Below are positions 1-12,144 of a stretch of 64,000 bases of DNA, one piece after another. Both the position numbers and the translations under genes were made by a program. Source of the stretch: Hygrophila difformis. Lineage: Eukaryota > Streptophyta > Magnoliopsida > Lamiales > Acanthaceae. The stretch is from NCBI GenBank assembly GCA_030278955.1, contig JAOANR010000014.1:16742068-16806067 (forward strand), read 5' to 3'. Numbering within the stretch: the first letter of the stretch is position 1; each line of letters starts with the position of its first letter. The notes under the pieces were generated by a model. The model was not told the origin of the DNA, made no database searches, and saw only the letters and a list, made by a program, of their open reading frames with translations.

Positions 1-1365
1 AGACTTTCCTACCTAATTCCTCTACTTCCTCCGCTGGAATGGCCTTAAAGGAATGGATTTGATAGCTCTCTCCCTCGTTAGCCATCCACTGAGTCAAGCT
101 GATTCGAGTATAATTCCCTGAAGAAGTCTCTAGCATGGGTCTGGAGCTCTTTCTCATCTTCACACCAAACACCATTTGGTAAAGCAAGCCATTAATGCGA
201 TTATGGTGCCCCTTAGATTTAGCCTTGGCATGGAAATATGTCGTGTTTCTGTCTCCTAGCCAAATCCATTTATCCGGGGCTCTTTGATACCAATATATTT
301 CCTCTTGGCGTAAAATTTCATCATACTCCCTATGCAACTCATCCTCCAGCAGCCTAAGTCGTACCGAATCAACTGTCTCCATCGTCCGCGTCACCCTGGC
401 CAACCGATTGAGAGTTTTCATTTTCCTCCATTTAAAGTTGCCAATCCTCTCTCTCTGAAACTGCACCGAAGCCTGATGAGCTCCTTTCAGATTTATATGC
501 ACCGAGTCAGGTCTCTCATTCCACTCCTTTCTAACCACTTCTTCATAGTCCTTATGCTCCGCCCATGATGCCTACCATCGGAAAGGGATACCATCACCCC
601 TTCCAATGATGGGCCCACAAGACAGCAAAAGTGGGAGATGATCCGATCCAATGCAAGGAAGAGGTTTGTCGAAACCACTTAGGAACAATGTAACCCAATC
701 ATTATTACTCACACACCTATCCAATCGCTTATAAATACGGTCTATGTCCTCCATCGGTCTAGCCCACGTATGGCACCCCCTTGGGTGTTAATAGTTGAGA
801 GACCACAATCATGAAGGACATTGCCAAATTCCTATGCCCTAGCAACATTGTACAAGCTTCCTCGGACTTCCTCCGAGCACAAGATTTGATTAAAATCCCC
901 AATAGTGACCCAGTGACCTTTAACCTTATCAGACAGCAGGATCAAGTATTCCCAACAGAGTCTCCTCTACTGGTACTGAGGGGGTGCGTAAATGGCCATA
1001 ATAAACCACGAACAATTCCCATGGGACAAACACATGGTACTCATCCTATCCCAAGAATAAAAAATACTAATTTGAAATCTATGCCCATGCCTACTTAAGA
1101 CCCAAATCCCTCCCGCCTTGCCCCTAGCTTCCTGGATGCACACTTCTTCGTATCTATATTGTAGAAACATGACACGGTATCTAGAGAACACAGATTGAGA
1201 TTCAAAAATGAAAATCAAGTCCGGACCTTGAACTCGCAAAATTTCCTTCATCATACGCCTCACAGATTCACCAATGAATCCCCCCACATTCCACGCCAAA
1301 ATCTTACAATTCTTGAAATTTGTATTAATCATAAAAAACCAAGAATTTGTAAGGAGGAATTTCAT
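1..1365 (-). pseudogene. LINE ORF2 N-terminus: APE-type endonuclease, truncated by window edge
   Basis: The frame at 967-1365 begins with NCKILAWNVGG, the first motif of plant LINE endonucleases. It continues through PDLIFIFESQS and a block ending MAIYAPP. Around 780-960 another frame contains a GDFNQIL-type motif, the second active-site block. Several stops and frame changes follow toward position 1, where only linker-like sequence before the RT is recognisable. In an intact element this protein nicks target DNA. Confidence 0.7.
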
Positions 1366-2075
1366 ACGATACCTTCAGTTTGGAGGGGGCTTCCTCGCGC
1401 CCTTCTCCTTTTGGATCCTCGGCCATGGCCGTAGCATCTCCATCCAGTTTCTCCGAAGTCCTTTCTAGTTGGCCGCTCGCTTGCCCGTCGGCGGTCGGCG
1501 CCCCAATCTCCATTTTCTCCTCCTCCGATGGGTCACTCGATCTTGCCTTTTAGAGTAACTTTGTACCCCTGCTAGTTTATTTGTCAATTCTTTCTTGGAG
1601 ACCATTACCTTAGCAGCCGGTCCTTTTCCTTTGGGTCTGATAGGGCCCCTACGTCTAACATATTGGTAATGGGTTTAAGCACCTTCCCTTTCCCCAAAGG
1701 TGTTTTAGGCTTTGGCTTTTGCACCTCTTTGTGCGGCCCAGCAGGAGATCCGGCTTGAAGTCCTTTTTCCTCCATTAATCTTCTTACCAGCATTATGTTT
1801 CTTTTTTAGCATCATAATCCACTCACTTCGTTTGGGTTGTGGGGGAATGTCCAGCTCCTTTTCTGCATCCTTGACTAGTCCCACAGTCACATATGAGGAC
1901 TCATGACTTTCTTTTCTAGTGCCTGAATTTAATACGGTCAATCCTTCCCCTTCCTCGTTATCCTCTCTTTCCCCTTCAGTGCTACGAACAAAGTCAACTT
2001 CCATAGCCTTCACATCCTTTTTGTCTTGAAAGCCAAAAATAGGCTTGTCCAACTTGTCTCTGCAGTGACTGATTT

Positions 2076-2917
2076 CTACACACTGTCCTCCTGAGTCCGT
2101 TGCCCAACTCCGGCTAGGTTTACCACCTGCGAAACCTCCTTCTCCGGGCCAGCTTCATCTTCCTTCACTGTTTCATAGTTGCAGTGGTTATGTGAATGCC
2201 CATGTCTTTGACAACCCTTGCACAGTAAATGGAGCCCTTCGTGTGCCACCTTTTGCCACCTTTCTCCCACAAAAATGCTTGACACCACTGGTAAGCTAAG
2301 ATCGATTTCTACCAACACCCTCGCATATTTGCCTCTGTCCACCCCTTTACTCATGGCATCCACCCGAATAGGCCCTCCCAAAGTCGCTGCCATGCTAGTA
2401 AGTAAAAGCTCATCAAAATACTCAAATGATAGACCTGGAAGGCGTGCCCAAACTAGGGTTTTCTTAGGAGTTTCTTCGTCCGCAATGAAGTTTGGTTGCC
2501 ACGGGCACACAATGAGGTAGCTGTCGAAAATCATCCACTGTCCTCCTCTCAACACCTTATCCCGATCATCACTTGTGTCAAACTTGATCAAAAAGTACCC
2601 GCATCCATGTCTACCATTTTGAATTTGTTAGACATGTTTCACAGACGGGATAACCTATCTCGCAGCTCTGCGTACCCTACTCTCTTGCCCAGAACCGAGA
2701 TTATAAGGCCATCTTCGAATGGCTTACATATCCTATCATGAAGCAGGGGATTGATGGTTATCTTTGGTTTTAGTCGGTCACCTCCCAACAACTCAACTTT
2801 CACAAGTTTGGCGTTAGCCGGATCCTCTTTAAGAGCTCTTGGAACACTTCCCTTCCCCTCTAAAACTTTATCCCGAAAGGACACCACAGACATGCCGGAG
2901 AAATAGTAAGGGGACAA
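2076..2917 (-). pseudogene. LINE ORF1: DUF4283-type domain plus CCHC zinc knuckle
   Basis: There are two minus-strand frames, 2639-2917 and 2076-2591, separated by a frameshift near 2600. The second contains the typical string GGQWMIFDSYLIVCPWQPNF of the DUF4283 domain found in plant LINE ORF1 proteins. It continues to a zinc-knuckle-like CKGCQRHGHSHNHC. The expected role is binding element RNA in a ribonucleoprotein particle. A charged, low-complexity tail is visible down to about 1600 in other frames. The family is clear; the copy is broken. Confidence 0.75.
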
Positions 2918-3375
2918 TGAAACAGGAGTAGCCGGAGGAGACGAAAGGAGGCTTCCGACGAAGCGGCAGATCAGGGCTCCATAGGAGTGGAATGCTTGTT
3001 TTCAATTTTTAAAGCCTTGATATTGGTATTGGTGGAATGAGAATTTGTGATAAAATGATACTATTATACGTAATTTATAATGTTTTATTGCCGAGGAATA
3101 AGCAAAAAGACGTTGGACCTATCTATTCTTGAATTATGGGCTACGATGATAATAATAAGAGTCCTTTTAAGGAATTTTAGTATATACTACAAATATAAGG
3201 GATAAGTGTTGCAAAATGAAGTATTTATTTTTTGGATGAAGCAAAATATTTATTTTAGGTTTTGCAACCGCTATTGCTATGCTTAAAAATTAAGTAATTA
3301 ATATTACAATGACTTAAATTGCAATGACTGTAGTAGTTAATTTGTGTTGATATTTCTAAATTTTTTAGTAATACA

Positions 3376-3824
3376 TACTTCCCCTGTTTTCAAATGTTTT
3401 TTTACGGAGTCTAAGAACAAGCGGATTATAAAATTTAAACATTCCAACAACTAAATCCTCGGATCCAAGAATGCAAGAACAGGATTGTGGTTGAATATCT
3501 TATTCAGGATCGGAATTGATTTAGGATTACGAGCTAGAGTTTTTTTGAGATATACTTACCTTTGTTTTTTAATAACTGCACCACTTCTGCATTGTATTTC
3601 ATGCAATCTAATAAACATTTTAAACTAATAATAATTCATGTTTTATATAAGTAAAAATTATAAAAATTTGATATTCTAAAACTGCGTATTAGACGAATCT
3701 AACAAGATCTCACTTGACTATGCTTTATTTTATAAAACTATGTTAAAAAAATTGATCAAAGTTACTTAATAAATAATTACGACTATGCGAAGGGAGCAAA
3801 TATTATATGAGAACGGAGGAATTA
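3376..3824. mobile_element. Stowaway-like MITE (family also at 31351 and 32210-32580)
   Basis: The ends are imperfect inverted repeats (TACTTCCCCTGTTTTC on the left, GAGAACGGAGGAATTA on the right) flanked by TA. The interior block around 3640-3760, with AAAATTTGATATTCTAAA and AACAAGATCTCACTTGACTA, recurs in the MITE at 31351-31614 and inverted near 32300 and 32500. No coding capacity is seen. Confidence 0.6.
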
Positions 3825-5490
3825 ATTGCCAAGAGTTGAAGCTCTAGGAGCCGTACCTTTGAATTTTATATAAAATAGTACTCTTATCTACTATAATAAA
3901 AAAATTGTTGCCCTTATGAATAGTATCAAGACACAATACAAGGCTTATGAACAGTATTATCTCACATATCAGCTTATGAACAGTATGCACAAAGCCCAAT
4001 TGTGATGCACGGAGCCCAATGAATCTCATAGCCTAATGAATTGGAAGAAAAAAGCTCTACAACTCCGGATATTCAAATTTCAAATTTGTAGATCCAAAAA
4101 CTCTCCCCAGGAAAAAAAAAAAAATATATATCGGTCCACCCCTCTTATTCGTCTTCCACATCCGAGCGAACGCTGTTAGTCAGCCGCCGCACGCCTCTGA
4201 GAGACGCCGCCACCACTACCTCCTAGAGCATCTCCGAACACTACTCTATTTCCCCCTTTTCTTCCAATGGAGACTCTTGAAACTATTCTCATTCTTTGCT
4301 TAATCTTGAATTTTCTTGGTTTTGTTATTATGGCTTCCTGTTTGTAGAAGAATGGTCCTACCAAGTTGATAACCGGAATACGAAGAAGATGATGGTGAAG
4401 CAAACATTTGGTTTCTGCCATCCTTCCTCTCGGTTAATAATGGGTATGAAATTTTTTAAGTTTTTAAGTTATGTTATTGGTGCTTATTTCTATGTTTATT
4501 TTTTATGTGCTCCATTGATTTTAGGTTTTCTGTTGCAAACAATAACCCTTTTCGGGTTAGAATTAATTTTATTCATATGTTTATTTGTATTTCTTTCTTT
4601 CTTTCTTACTTTTTCATTTTTTTTCCCAAAAAATCATTCATATGTTTGTTATTGGTGGAAATTCACTGTGTGTGAGAAAGGTAGATTTATAATGGATGGT
4701 TTGGGGGAAGAAGAGGAAGCGGCAGACACTTGGGAAGGTTACAAATAATATTGCTATGTTCACCGGCTTTCCTATGCATTTAGCCCTCATTATTAATTTG
4801 CTAGAGGCTTTGTAGTGGTGTTCTTTTATTTTTATTTGTCTTATGCAACTTTTATATTAAATGTTGGGCTTCTGGTGAAGAGCAGACTATTTGAAGTACA
4901 TTTTGTAGAGAGTTGGAATGAGATACATCATTTGTCGTAAACACAATGCTCTAGAATAACAATAACTATGCATATTAATAACCAAATCACAACTGAAAGA
5001 GCCAAGATGCTTCTACAATATTCCATAATATTCCCCAGTCTTCTAATTCCTATTGTGTCTCTTCTAATATGATAACATTATCGCATTTAACATAGGAAAT
5101 TCATGCTAGATAAATTTCTGAGATGGATAAAATGGGCGATGAGGGTAGCATAGACTATTGAAAAGTATTTGTACATTATATATGTGCGCCCCCATTTGAG
5201 AGGAGTGTCATTTTGTTTCATTTCTGACATTTGTTTCAGTCTTGCTTTCAATTTGATTATTTTTCCATTCTCTTAATGGTCGCAGGACATGTAATCTTCT
5301 TCTTTTGGTTTGTAATTATAGTTTGTGTCTGTAGACATTTATTAATATTGGAGCAAGAAAATGGTGCTTTTGAAACCCCTGATTTTATACATATTATAGA
5401 GGGTGAAGCATTGTATGTTTGAGCAAGGATGGTTTTAATTTGACAATTCTTACTCTTAATAGCTTTTTGCCTGTTATGTTTATGTTTGTA

Positions 5491-5573
5491 GATGCTGCAG
5501 AAAGGATGGTTTTACCTTTGAACCACCAAGTATCGTGTATCGAGATGTACAGTGCTATGTCGAAACTCTAATG
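5491..5573 (+). pseudogene. Exon fragment resembling PDR-type ABCG transporter
   Basis: The segment sits between an AG and a GTAAGC donor. Allowing one single-base frameshift, it reads MVLP followed by FEPPSIVYRDVQCYVET. This resembles the linker just before the second nucleotide-binding domain of plant PDR (ABCG) transporters, which carries an LPFEP...F.DV.YYV signature. The frameshift falls in the run after the leucine-proline codons. Only this one exon is recognised. The assignment rests on about 22 residues, so it is moderate at best. Confidence 0.45.
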
Positions 5574-6530
5574 GTAAGCTTAGAAATAAATTGATATAGT
5601 TCAAAACATTAAGAAATAGTGAAATTCACTATTGTTCCTTGAAAGAGCATGGGTTTGCAAACGACAATCTTTTAGCTTGAGTCTAAGCTCTTAAGACTAT
5701 TCTTTATAACCAAGGACAGGGTAAATGGAGTAGCAATTGCCATATCTTGAGTCTAAACTCTTAAGCCCCAAAATCCTTTTCTCCCTATCTCCATAATTTT
5801 AGCCAGGTATTCCAATACCTTAAAGAAAAGGAGAATATGTGCCATGAATCGGCTTCCATGCCAATAAGTAAATTCTTACGTGGTAATTTTCAGCTCATAG
5901 CCCCTAATTTAACACATTTTTTATTAACGGGCAGATAGTGTATGTATTTATGTGATGATAGAAAATTGTAGTTGTGGTTCAATTAATAAAATTTTTCCAG
6001 TGGGGAGGGTGGTTTGTTTTGGTGTTCTTTCTTTCATTTAGATAGTATTGTTGATACACAACTTTCTCCTTCATTGAGCCATGTCGTGGCTACCCACCAG
6101 TTCGACAAAATGCCTCTATTCTCATATCACTCATTTATTTATTTATTTATTTTTATACAGCCCTTGCAGCTTGGTTAATTCTACTACACTTATCTAATAG
6201 TATTATATGATAAATAAATGAAGGTAAAGGAATTGGTGAGAGGGTATGATTCACTGATGTGCTGATATATATGTTCAATTGGAGATGTGCATTTGCATGT
6301 GTGTAGTATTTTGAATTTTGAGGTTTATGATTGAAATTGAACCACTTGTGTATTGGGAGTATGGAATAGGCAAAAGTTGAGTTCTGAACTAGGTTTGAAG
6401 CGAGAGCGCATATTACAGCTAAATCAGTTTAGTTGATTTTTTATTCTGACCCGATAGTTTCTTAATAAATTTCTACTATCCATTACTGCCCGACTGAAAT
6501 GTTTCATCTTCAATTCCAATAAGTGTGCAG

Positions 6531-6731
6531 ATTGAATGTCATGATGTTGTAATTAGGGATGCCTCAAAATTTATGGGTTCATGTGGCACGACCTATGCAA
6601 CACTTTTTTTATCCTTCCTGCTCATGCTAATGAGTTTATACTCAAAGGTTCAGTGCTTTATGCTACTACAAATATCTGCAAATTATTTTTGTAGACTTTA
6701 TTTGATCCTATTGATTAACTGGCTACTTTAG
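6531..6731 (+). pseudogene. Exon-like fragment of unrecognised gene inside Helitron
   Basis: After a GTGCAG acceptor the frame reads IECHDVVIRDASKFMGSCGT and then becomes hydrophobic and T-rich, suggesting that the real exon is only about 70-90 bases long. I do not recognise the family. It may come from the same or a different captured gene as the ABCG-like piece. Confidence 0.3.
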
Positions 6732-7511
6732 TTTCTTTCCTGTTTTCTATTCTAATTATTTTGGGTTCGACTCTTTATCCTTTTTTGTGTCAGCGATACG
6801 GATGAAGAGCTGCATGCATAATGTGGCTCACTCCTAGGCCCGCAACTGTTATGTAAATTCCATTGATTTTTGCGCCAGAGGCTTTGCAGTTTCTTGCAAG
6901 GGGTAAGGTAAACATTTTATGTTTTAAAAAATGAGATTACCATGCTTTGTCATTCTTTCTTTTATTTTAGGAATTAGGATTTATTGGTATCAGTGTCTTA
7001 TCAGCTTTATGATGTTTTTGAATTTATAGTCTTTTGTTCATTACCTATGTTAATATCTGCTACACCGTCTGTGGGGGGTGGGGTGACGTTACAGGAGTTC
7101 CCATCTTAATCTGACCTCATTAGGTTGTACACAAAATAAAATTTTGCTTTTGATTGGCATGACATTTTGGTATCAGTGAATGGGGTCTTATTAGAATAAT
7201 TGTCAGATGGTTGTTTCTTTCCTTCAAAAAGAGAAAAGACCATGCAACATAAACTCCCATTTCTGCAATTAATCAGGATTATTCGTAAAGTGGCTTGCAC
7301 AAGGATTGCTTGGTCAATGTTGTTGTTTCTTAAACCATTGATCATATAAACTCATGCATGTTGTTGTGGGCTATGCTATATCTATAATGCAATGTATTGC
7401 CTATGGTTTTATGGATTCTTTTCTTCTCGAATTTTTTTTTTTTTTGGCTCAAAAAGTAAGCTTGAAAATTAAGTGTGTGTTTTTTTAATTGGCAAAGATA
7501 TAGGTCAAAAG

Positions 7512-7595
7512 ACATGGATGGAGTCGATTGTGAGTAGAGTCAAACAAATGATTGAGGAACTCACAAGAGCAAACCAAGATTTCAAAGATGGCTAA
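7512..7595 (+). pseudogene. Terminal-exon-like fragment of unrecognised gene inside Helitron
   Basis: After an AAAAG acceptor-like site the frame reads TWMESIVSRVKQMIEELTRA and ends at a TAA after a few more residues. The amphipathic helix-like composition and the stop suggest the last exon of a captured gene. Product unknown. Confidence 0.3.
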
Positions 7596-7808
7596 GGTCG
7601 AGGAATTGATTGATTGTGTGCCAAAGAGTTTGTGCTATTATTTTGCTATTTGCTTATGTTTATTTATATATAGATAGAAATTGTGTATTTTTTTGGCCAA
7701 ATTGAGCTATGGATATTAGAGATTCATTGACCGTCGTTCTTTTTAATTTAAAATTTCTCATGCCTACCAAATCCCCGTCCGAATTAAATTTTCTTTTGCC
7801 TACCAAAT

Positions 7809-7838
7809 CCCCGCCCGAATGGGCGGGGGTAATACTAG
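7809..7838 (+). other. Helitron 3' hairpin and CTAG terminus
   Basis: An eight-base perfect stem, CCCCGCCC against GGGCGGGG with a GAAT loop, is followed by GTAATACTAG and then T. The arrangement matches the rolling-circle termination signal of plant Helitrons. A degenerate copy of the preceding text (CCTACCAAATCCCCG) occurs about 45 bases upstream. Confidence 0.65.
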
Positions 7839-8100
7839 TTTGTTAACTAGAAGTAGTGGTTAGTTTAGAAAGAGTTAAAAAAGTATTTAACTCACTATAA
7901 AATCGTTCGCCACGAGGCAATGAATAAGGTGACAGGGGACGAAATATATATTTACTTTTAAAATTACTTTCAATTTGGATTAGTTTGGTTTCAAAATGTA
8001 TCATAATTTTTTCACAAAAAAAAAAAAAAAATGTATACATAATTTTGGACTATTCTAAATTTTAGTCATTTGTTGGGTATATTTGTTTTAATATAGTGGA

Positions 8101-8212
8101 TGTTTGGGAGTCAGCAGATCCACTAGCAGATAGCAGATTCGGAGAGAGAACTGTGAGAGAATATGCTCTTCCAATATGCTATATGCTACCAGATATGCTT
8201 GCTCCCAAACAT
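8101..8212. mobile_element. Short MITE-like inverted-repeat element
   Basis: A 112-bp segment is bounded by TGTTTGGGAG and CTCCCAAACA, a perfect 10-bp inverted repeat that extends imperfectly inward. The interior is rich in the near-repeat GCAGAT/ATATGCT. No obvious target duplication, so the superfamily is not assigned. Confidence 0.45.
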
Positions 8213-9606
8213 ACTTATAATCTCAGTTCAGTTCGAATTATGGTCATTTTAGATAAGGCCATTCGGTTCAGTTCAAATACTTTAAATAATCTAAAAATAT
8301 TTGAAATTTTCCTGTCAATCGAAGTCACGATCAACCAAATTTTAGGTCCAAATAAAAATACTTCATTCTTAGTATTTTGCTATTTTGGTTCGATTCGACT
8401 ACCAAATACCTAAAAAAAAATTGCTTAATCAAACCGTGCCCAGCTCTGTTTTCAAATATGGTCTATATACTGCATCTAGCTAGAAAATGAATTCTCCAAA
8501 TAATAAAGATAAGAGATAGGTGACTTTTTAATTATTTTAAAAAAAATACCATGTGAATTTAATTATCTTAAAAGAATACCATGTACCTCATGCAAAAATA
8601 AAAAAATAAAAAAATACAGTACCTTAAATCTTGTAGATGAACATCGTCATTACATCAAATGAGATCAATATTAAATACAATATACAAGGTTGCCTAACTG
8701 CAATTTATTAATTTTAAAAGACACTTAGAATCTGAAGCCTGTCCTTTTTAATAACCTCCGACAATTCAAAATTGGGTGTGATTGCATTACAAGGCATTTA
8801 ACTAAATTTAAGCAACACAATGCTTCAAAAAAAGGAAAACTGTTCCCGGCCTAGTTGGGCTATAAGCAAAACAAAAAAGGAAAACTGCAGTTAAACTAGT
8901 GTAGTCTCTATCTCATCACTTGATTCTCATTGCAGAGATTTAAGATAATGAAATGTACATATAATTTATCTTTATTCGACAAATTAGTGTTCTAGCTTGA
9001 TTCAGTATATAGATTATATCTTTTTCCCAAATGGGTATAAAAATATGTGAATTATCTTGACCTCAACGATTCTAACTAAGGTGTCAATTGCTTAACCAAT
9101 AGTTCAACTGCCCCACCTAAAACATCCCACCCAAAAATCTAGTACAGTAGTTATTATTACCAAATACTATATGGAGTACTATATATATTTAATATACATG
9201 CAGTATGCTGCAAGAAGCAGCTAGATATATATAATATGTCTGGATATGCACATTTCTTTCCTTGGCAAATAAGATTGCAATAAATAGATTTCTAGGATAT
9301 ATTGGTGTTCAATTCACCTGCTATTCAATCAATTCATATCCTTGAATTTTTGAACTATAAGTAGTTTCTATCCAATTAAAAAAAATTATGAAAGGAACCA
9401 ACCACTGGTTCCACTGAATTCACTTTTCCTGTTCTAATAATCCTAACAAATCCCGAAAGCTAATTTTCACCTAATGCCTATGGCCTATGGCACCAATCTT
9501 CCGCTGCAATACAGATAAAACCCTGATGGTCAAGAACACAAATTTGCTCCTCAATCAGATTAAATAACACAGAAACATAATAATATTGCATAGTTTTATA
9601 TTGTTA
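8213..9606. other. Upstream region of the first TBL gene; no gene seen
   Basis: AT-rich intergenic DNA without a credible reading frame or RNA gene. It presumably contains the promoter of the TBL gene starting at 9607, but I cannot single out a convincing TATA element. Confidence 0.5.
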
Positions 9607-11776
9607 ATGGCCAAGAAGGGCAATTTGTTCACAGAAGTTTCAGCCGGGACCATAGATATCAGGTGCAGTTTTCAATCCCTTGTAGCGCTTCTGGTGGCGG
9701 CGTTGGTGGTTGGAGCCATTTATCTGACGGCGGAGAGCGGGTACTTAGTACAGGAAGATGATGATCACATGGTAGAGGATCAGAATGGTACTAAGACGAC
9801 TGCTTCTGGGTGTGATTTGTTTGCAGGAAAATGGGTTTATGACAACGAGTCTTATCCTTTGTATAAAGACAGAGAATGCACGTTCATGTCCGATCAATTG
9901 GCTTGTGCCAAGTTTGGTCGAAAGGATACGGATTATCAGCATTGGCGATGGCAGCCTCACCAATGTGATCTCCCAAGGTTCTTTAGTTACTCTTTGTTTT
10001 GTTTATATGCTTGTTTAATGATCTCGTTTGGAAGAAATTCCAAATTCGATCCGTAATAACTCCATAAGTTCCACACAAAATTCGCGGGGAAGCGACCAAA
10101 AAGAAGACGATTATCGTTGCCTGACGGATTTTGTTGCCTTGTTTGTTGCCCCATACATCAGGCGGCAGCCAACAAGGCGACGAAACCCTTTGTTGCCTTC
10201 TGCGGAATTTTTTGTTGTGACATGGTTTTTTTTTTATGTTCTTTTCTTTTCTTTTTTTTTTTTTATATTTTTTTTATCACAATCTGTCTTATTTAAGTCA
10301 ATAAAATTGTACTAACTGGGAAGCTTTCGGGAGTACCTTTTGTGGATTGGGACAACTTACAGGACCAAATTGGCTTTTCTTTCCCAATCTTATTTGGCTA
10401 AACATGAAAAATTGAATTCCATTTGCTGCATAACTGATCATATTGTAGAGTGAATCGATTGGACTACTGATGATGGCAGTGTTTTAATGAGAATGATATT
10501 TGACGAGCAAGGTGGAATGTTTCTATCTTAATAAAGGTTCAATGCCACAGCATTGTTGGAGAGATTAAGGAACAAGAGGCTAGTGTTTGTAGGCGACTCG
10601 TTGAATAGAGGACAATGGGTTTCCATGGTGTGTCTGCTAGACAAGGCGATCCCTGAACGACACCTCAAGTACCTGCACAACAATGGCAGTTCATTGATCA
10701 CCTTCAAGGCAAAGGTGAGCTCTTTGTGTTGAACACTGATTTGTATTCTTCAAATGATCCCCATTGTATAGAAAACTCATTTGAGATTTTACCCAACTGA
10801 AGGCATACAATGCGAAAATAGAGTTCTATTGGGCGCCGTTGCTGGTGGAGTCCAATTCAGATGATCCGGTTCTGCATCGCCTGCCAGAAAGGATAGTGAG
10901 AGCTCAAGCTATTGAGAAGCACGCGCGCCATTGGACCGATGCAGATATACTTGTTTTCAATAATTATCTTTGGTGGAGAAGGCCTCAGATGGAAGTTCTG
11001 TGAGCACTTGATACCCATGCATCATCATAACATATTGTGTAGACTAGATTAATCTTCAGACATTTTCTCACATTTGTAAGAACATGAACAATGGCTATAT
11101 CAGGTGGGGATCATTCAACAGTTCAGATGGAATATACAAGAAAATAGATATGCTACGTAGCTACGAAATGGCACTGAAAACATGGTCCGACTGGCTCGAA
11201 ATCCATGTAAATCGAAGCAAGACTCAGTTGTTCTTCATGAGCATGTCCCCAACTCATGAGAGGTAAAAAAAAAACCCTTCTCAACAATGTTATGTGATGA
11301 ATTCACCATTGCTATTTAGAAAATAAGAGTTATTGATGCTTTAGTTACAGGAAAGAGTTCCCCTTTTTTTTTATTTATTTATTTAAGGTCATCTAATGAT
11401 GAGTTAATAACTTGTTAGGGCTGAAGAATGGGGGAAGCCTGTGGGAGGAAATTGCTACACAGAAACAGAAATGATAACGAAAGAGGGGTACACCGGGAGA
11501 GGAACAGATCCGAAAATGATGAGAATAGTGGAATCCACACTAGAAGAACTTCAAAGAAGGGGATTGAATGTACAAATGATTAACATAACACAGCTCTCAG
11601 AGTACAGAAAAGAAGGCCATCCTTCGATATACAGAAAACAATGGGAGCCTCTGACCGAACAACAGCTTGCGGATCCACTTAGTTATTCGGATTGTGTGCA
11701 TTGGTGTTTGCCTGGAGTGCCTGATGTCTGGAATGAGTTATTGTATGCTTACATCTTCAACTATACAACAACTTAA
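9607..11776 (+). CDS. TBL: Trichome birefringence-like protein (probable polysaccharide O-acetyltransferase), copy 1
   Basis: Five exons at 9607-9977, 10537-10714, 10803-10999, 11104-11262 and 11419-11776 join in frame to about 420 residues, the usual TBL length. The start is the first ATG of the frame. Residues about 17-40 form a single membrane anchor, as in Golgi type II proteins. The PMR5N domain follows ([12 protein letters not shown] ... [13 protein letters not shown]). The PC-esterase domain has the GDS block [18 protein letters not shown] (exon 2), [10 protein letters not shown] (exon 3) and the C-terminal DxxH block [16 protein letters not shown] (exon 5), so the Ser, Asp and His catalytic residues are all present. 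By family, it transfers acetyl groups to cell-wall polysaccharide; the motifs look closest to the xylan acetyltransferase clade (ESK1/TBL29 relatives), which is inference. It is the first of a local TBL cluster. Confidence 0.9.
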
Positions 11777-12029
11777 TTCAACTGCTGATATATGCCGATT
11801 CTGAGCAAAGATTTTACAAAGGTAAAATTTTTATAAGTTTAATTTCTTTTTGTGGCTAAGAACTGGACCTGTTGCTGATCACATTAACTGCAATTGTAAT
11901 TATATGTCTGTTGGTCCAAAGTTTTTATTGCTGTGTAATTGAAAAAGTTTCGTTTAAAGGTTTGTTTAGCTCATAGAAACTTTAGATCAACAAATCAAGT
12001 TATCAAATGTCAAACCATAATTGTTATAA

Positions 12030-12144
12030 TGTCCCACATTGGTTATATACGTTGAGATATCTCCTGTTTAAATGGACATGAACCACTCTATCTATTACCA
12101 ATTGGTTCTGGGTTAGAGTTCATGGGTCCATCTTCTTTCTGACA
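12030..12144. repeat. Short repeat-like fragment with TG...CA ends
   Basis: A segment starting TGTCCCACATTGG and ending TTTCTGACA resembles the start of small LTR/TRIM-type repeats common in plant intergenic DNA (TGTCCCACAT, GAACCACTCT, CAATTGGTT). No target duplication and no partner LTR is seen. The remainder of 11777-13008 has no recognisable gene. Confidence 0.3.

Larger units (their letters stand above)
1..2990 (-). mobile_element. LINE (L1-type) retrotransposon, partial and degenerate
   Basis: Read on the minus strand, the segment gives a nucleic-acid-binding ORF1 (2076-2917) and then an apurinic-endonuclease-like ORF2 start (below 1365). This is the normal order of a plant L1 LINE. 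The reverse transcriptase would lie to the left of position 1, outside the window. Frameshifts and stops interrupt both ORFs, so this copy cannot be active. The 5' edge near 2990 is set only by where element-like coding sequence stops. No flanking target duplication can be checked because the 3' end is missing. Confidence 0.8.
3887..7838 (+). mobile_element. Non-autonomous Helitron with captured gene pieces
   Basis: The left end begins TCTACTATAATAAA after an A. The right end is a GC hairpin (7809-7828) followed by GTAATACTAG and a flanking T. Helitrons insert between A and T, start with TC and end with a hairpin about 10 bases before CTRR, so both ends fit. No Rep/helicase frame is visible in the 3.95 kb. 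Inside are a GC-rich 5'UTR-like stretch (4140-4300) and exon-like pieces near 5491, 6531 and 7512, each next to plausible splice sites in AT-rich intron-like DNA. This is the usual appearance of a plant Helitron that has captured host gene segments. No empty site is available to prove the boundaries. Confidence 0.6.

Noticed and set aside
4296..4748. Plus-strand hydrophobic ORF of 150 codons in the Helitron
   Set aside because: It is dominated by T-rich codons, which give Phe and Leu by composition. There is no recognisable domain, and it crosses what looks like an intron.
8096..8413. Plus-strand ORF of 105 codons
   Set aside because: Its first part is the 8101-8212 inverted-repeat element and the rest is AT-rich spacer. 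No coding signal.
10028..10315. ORF of 95 codons within the first intron of TBL copy 1
   Set aside because: It lies wholly between a good donor (9978) and an acceptor (10536) that join the conserved protein in frame. It ends in a poly-T-driven Phe run.
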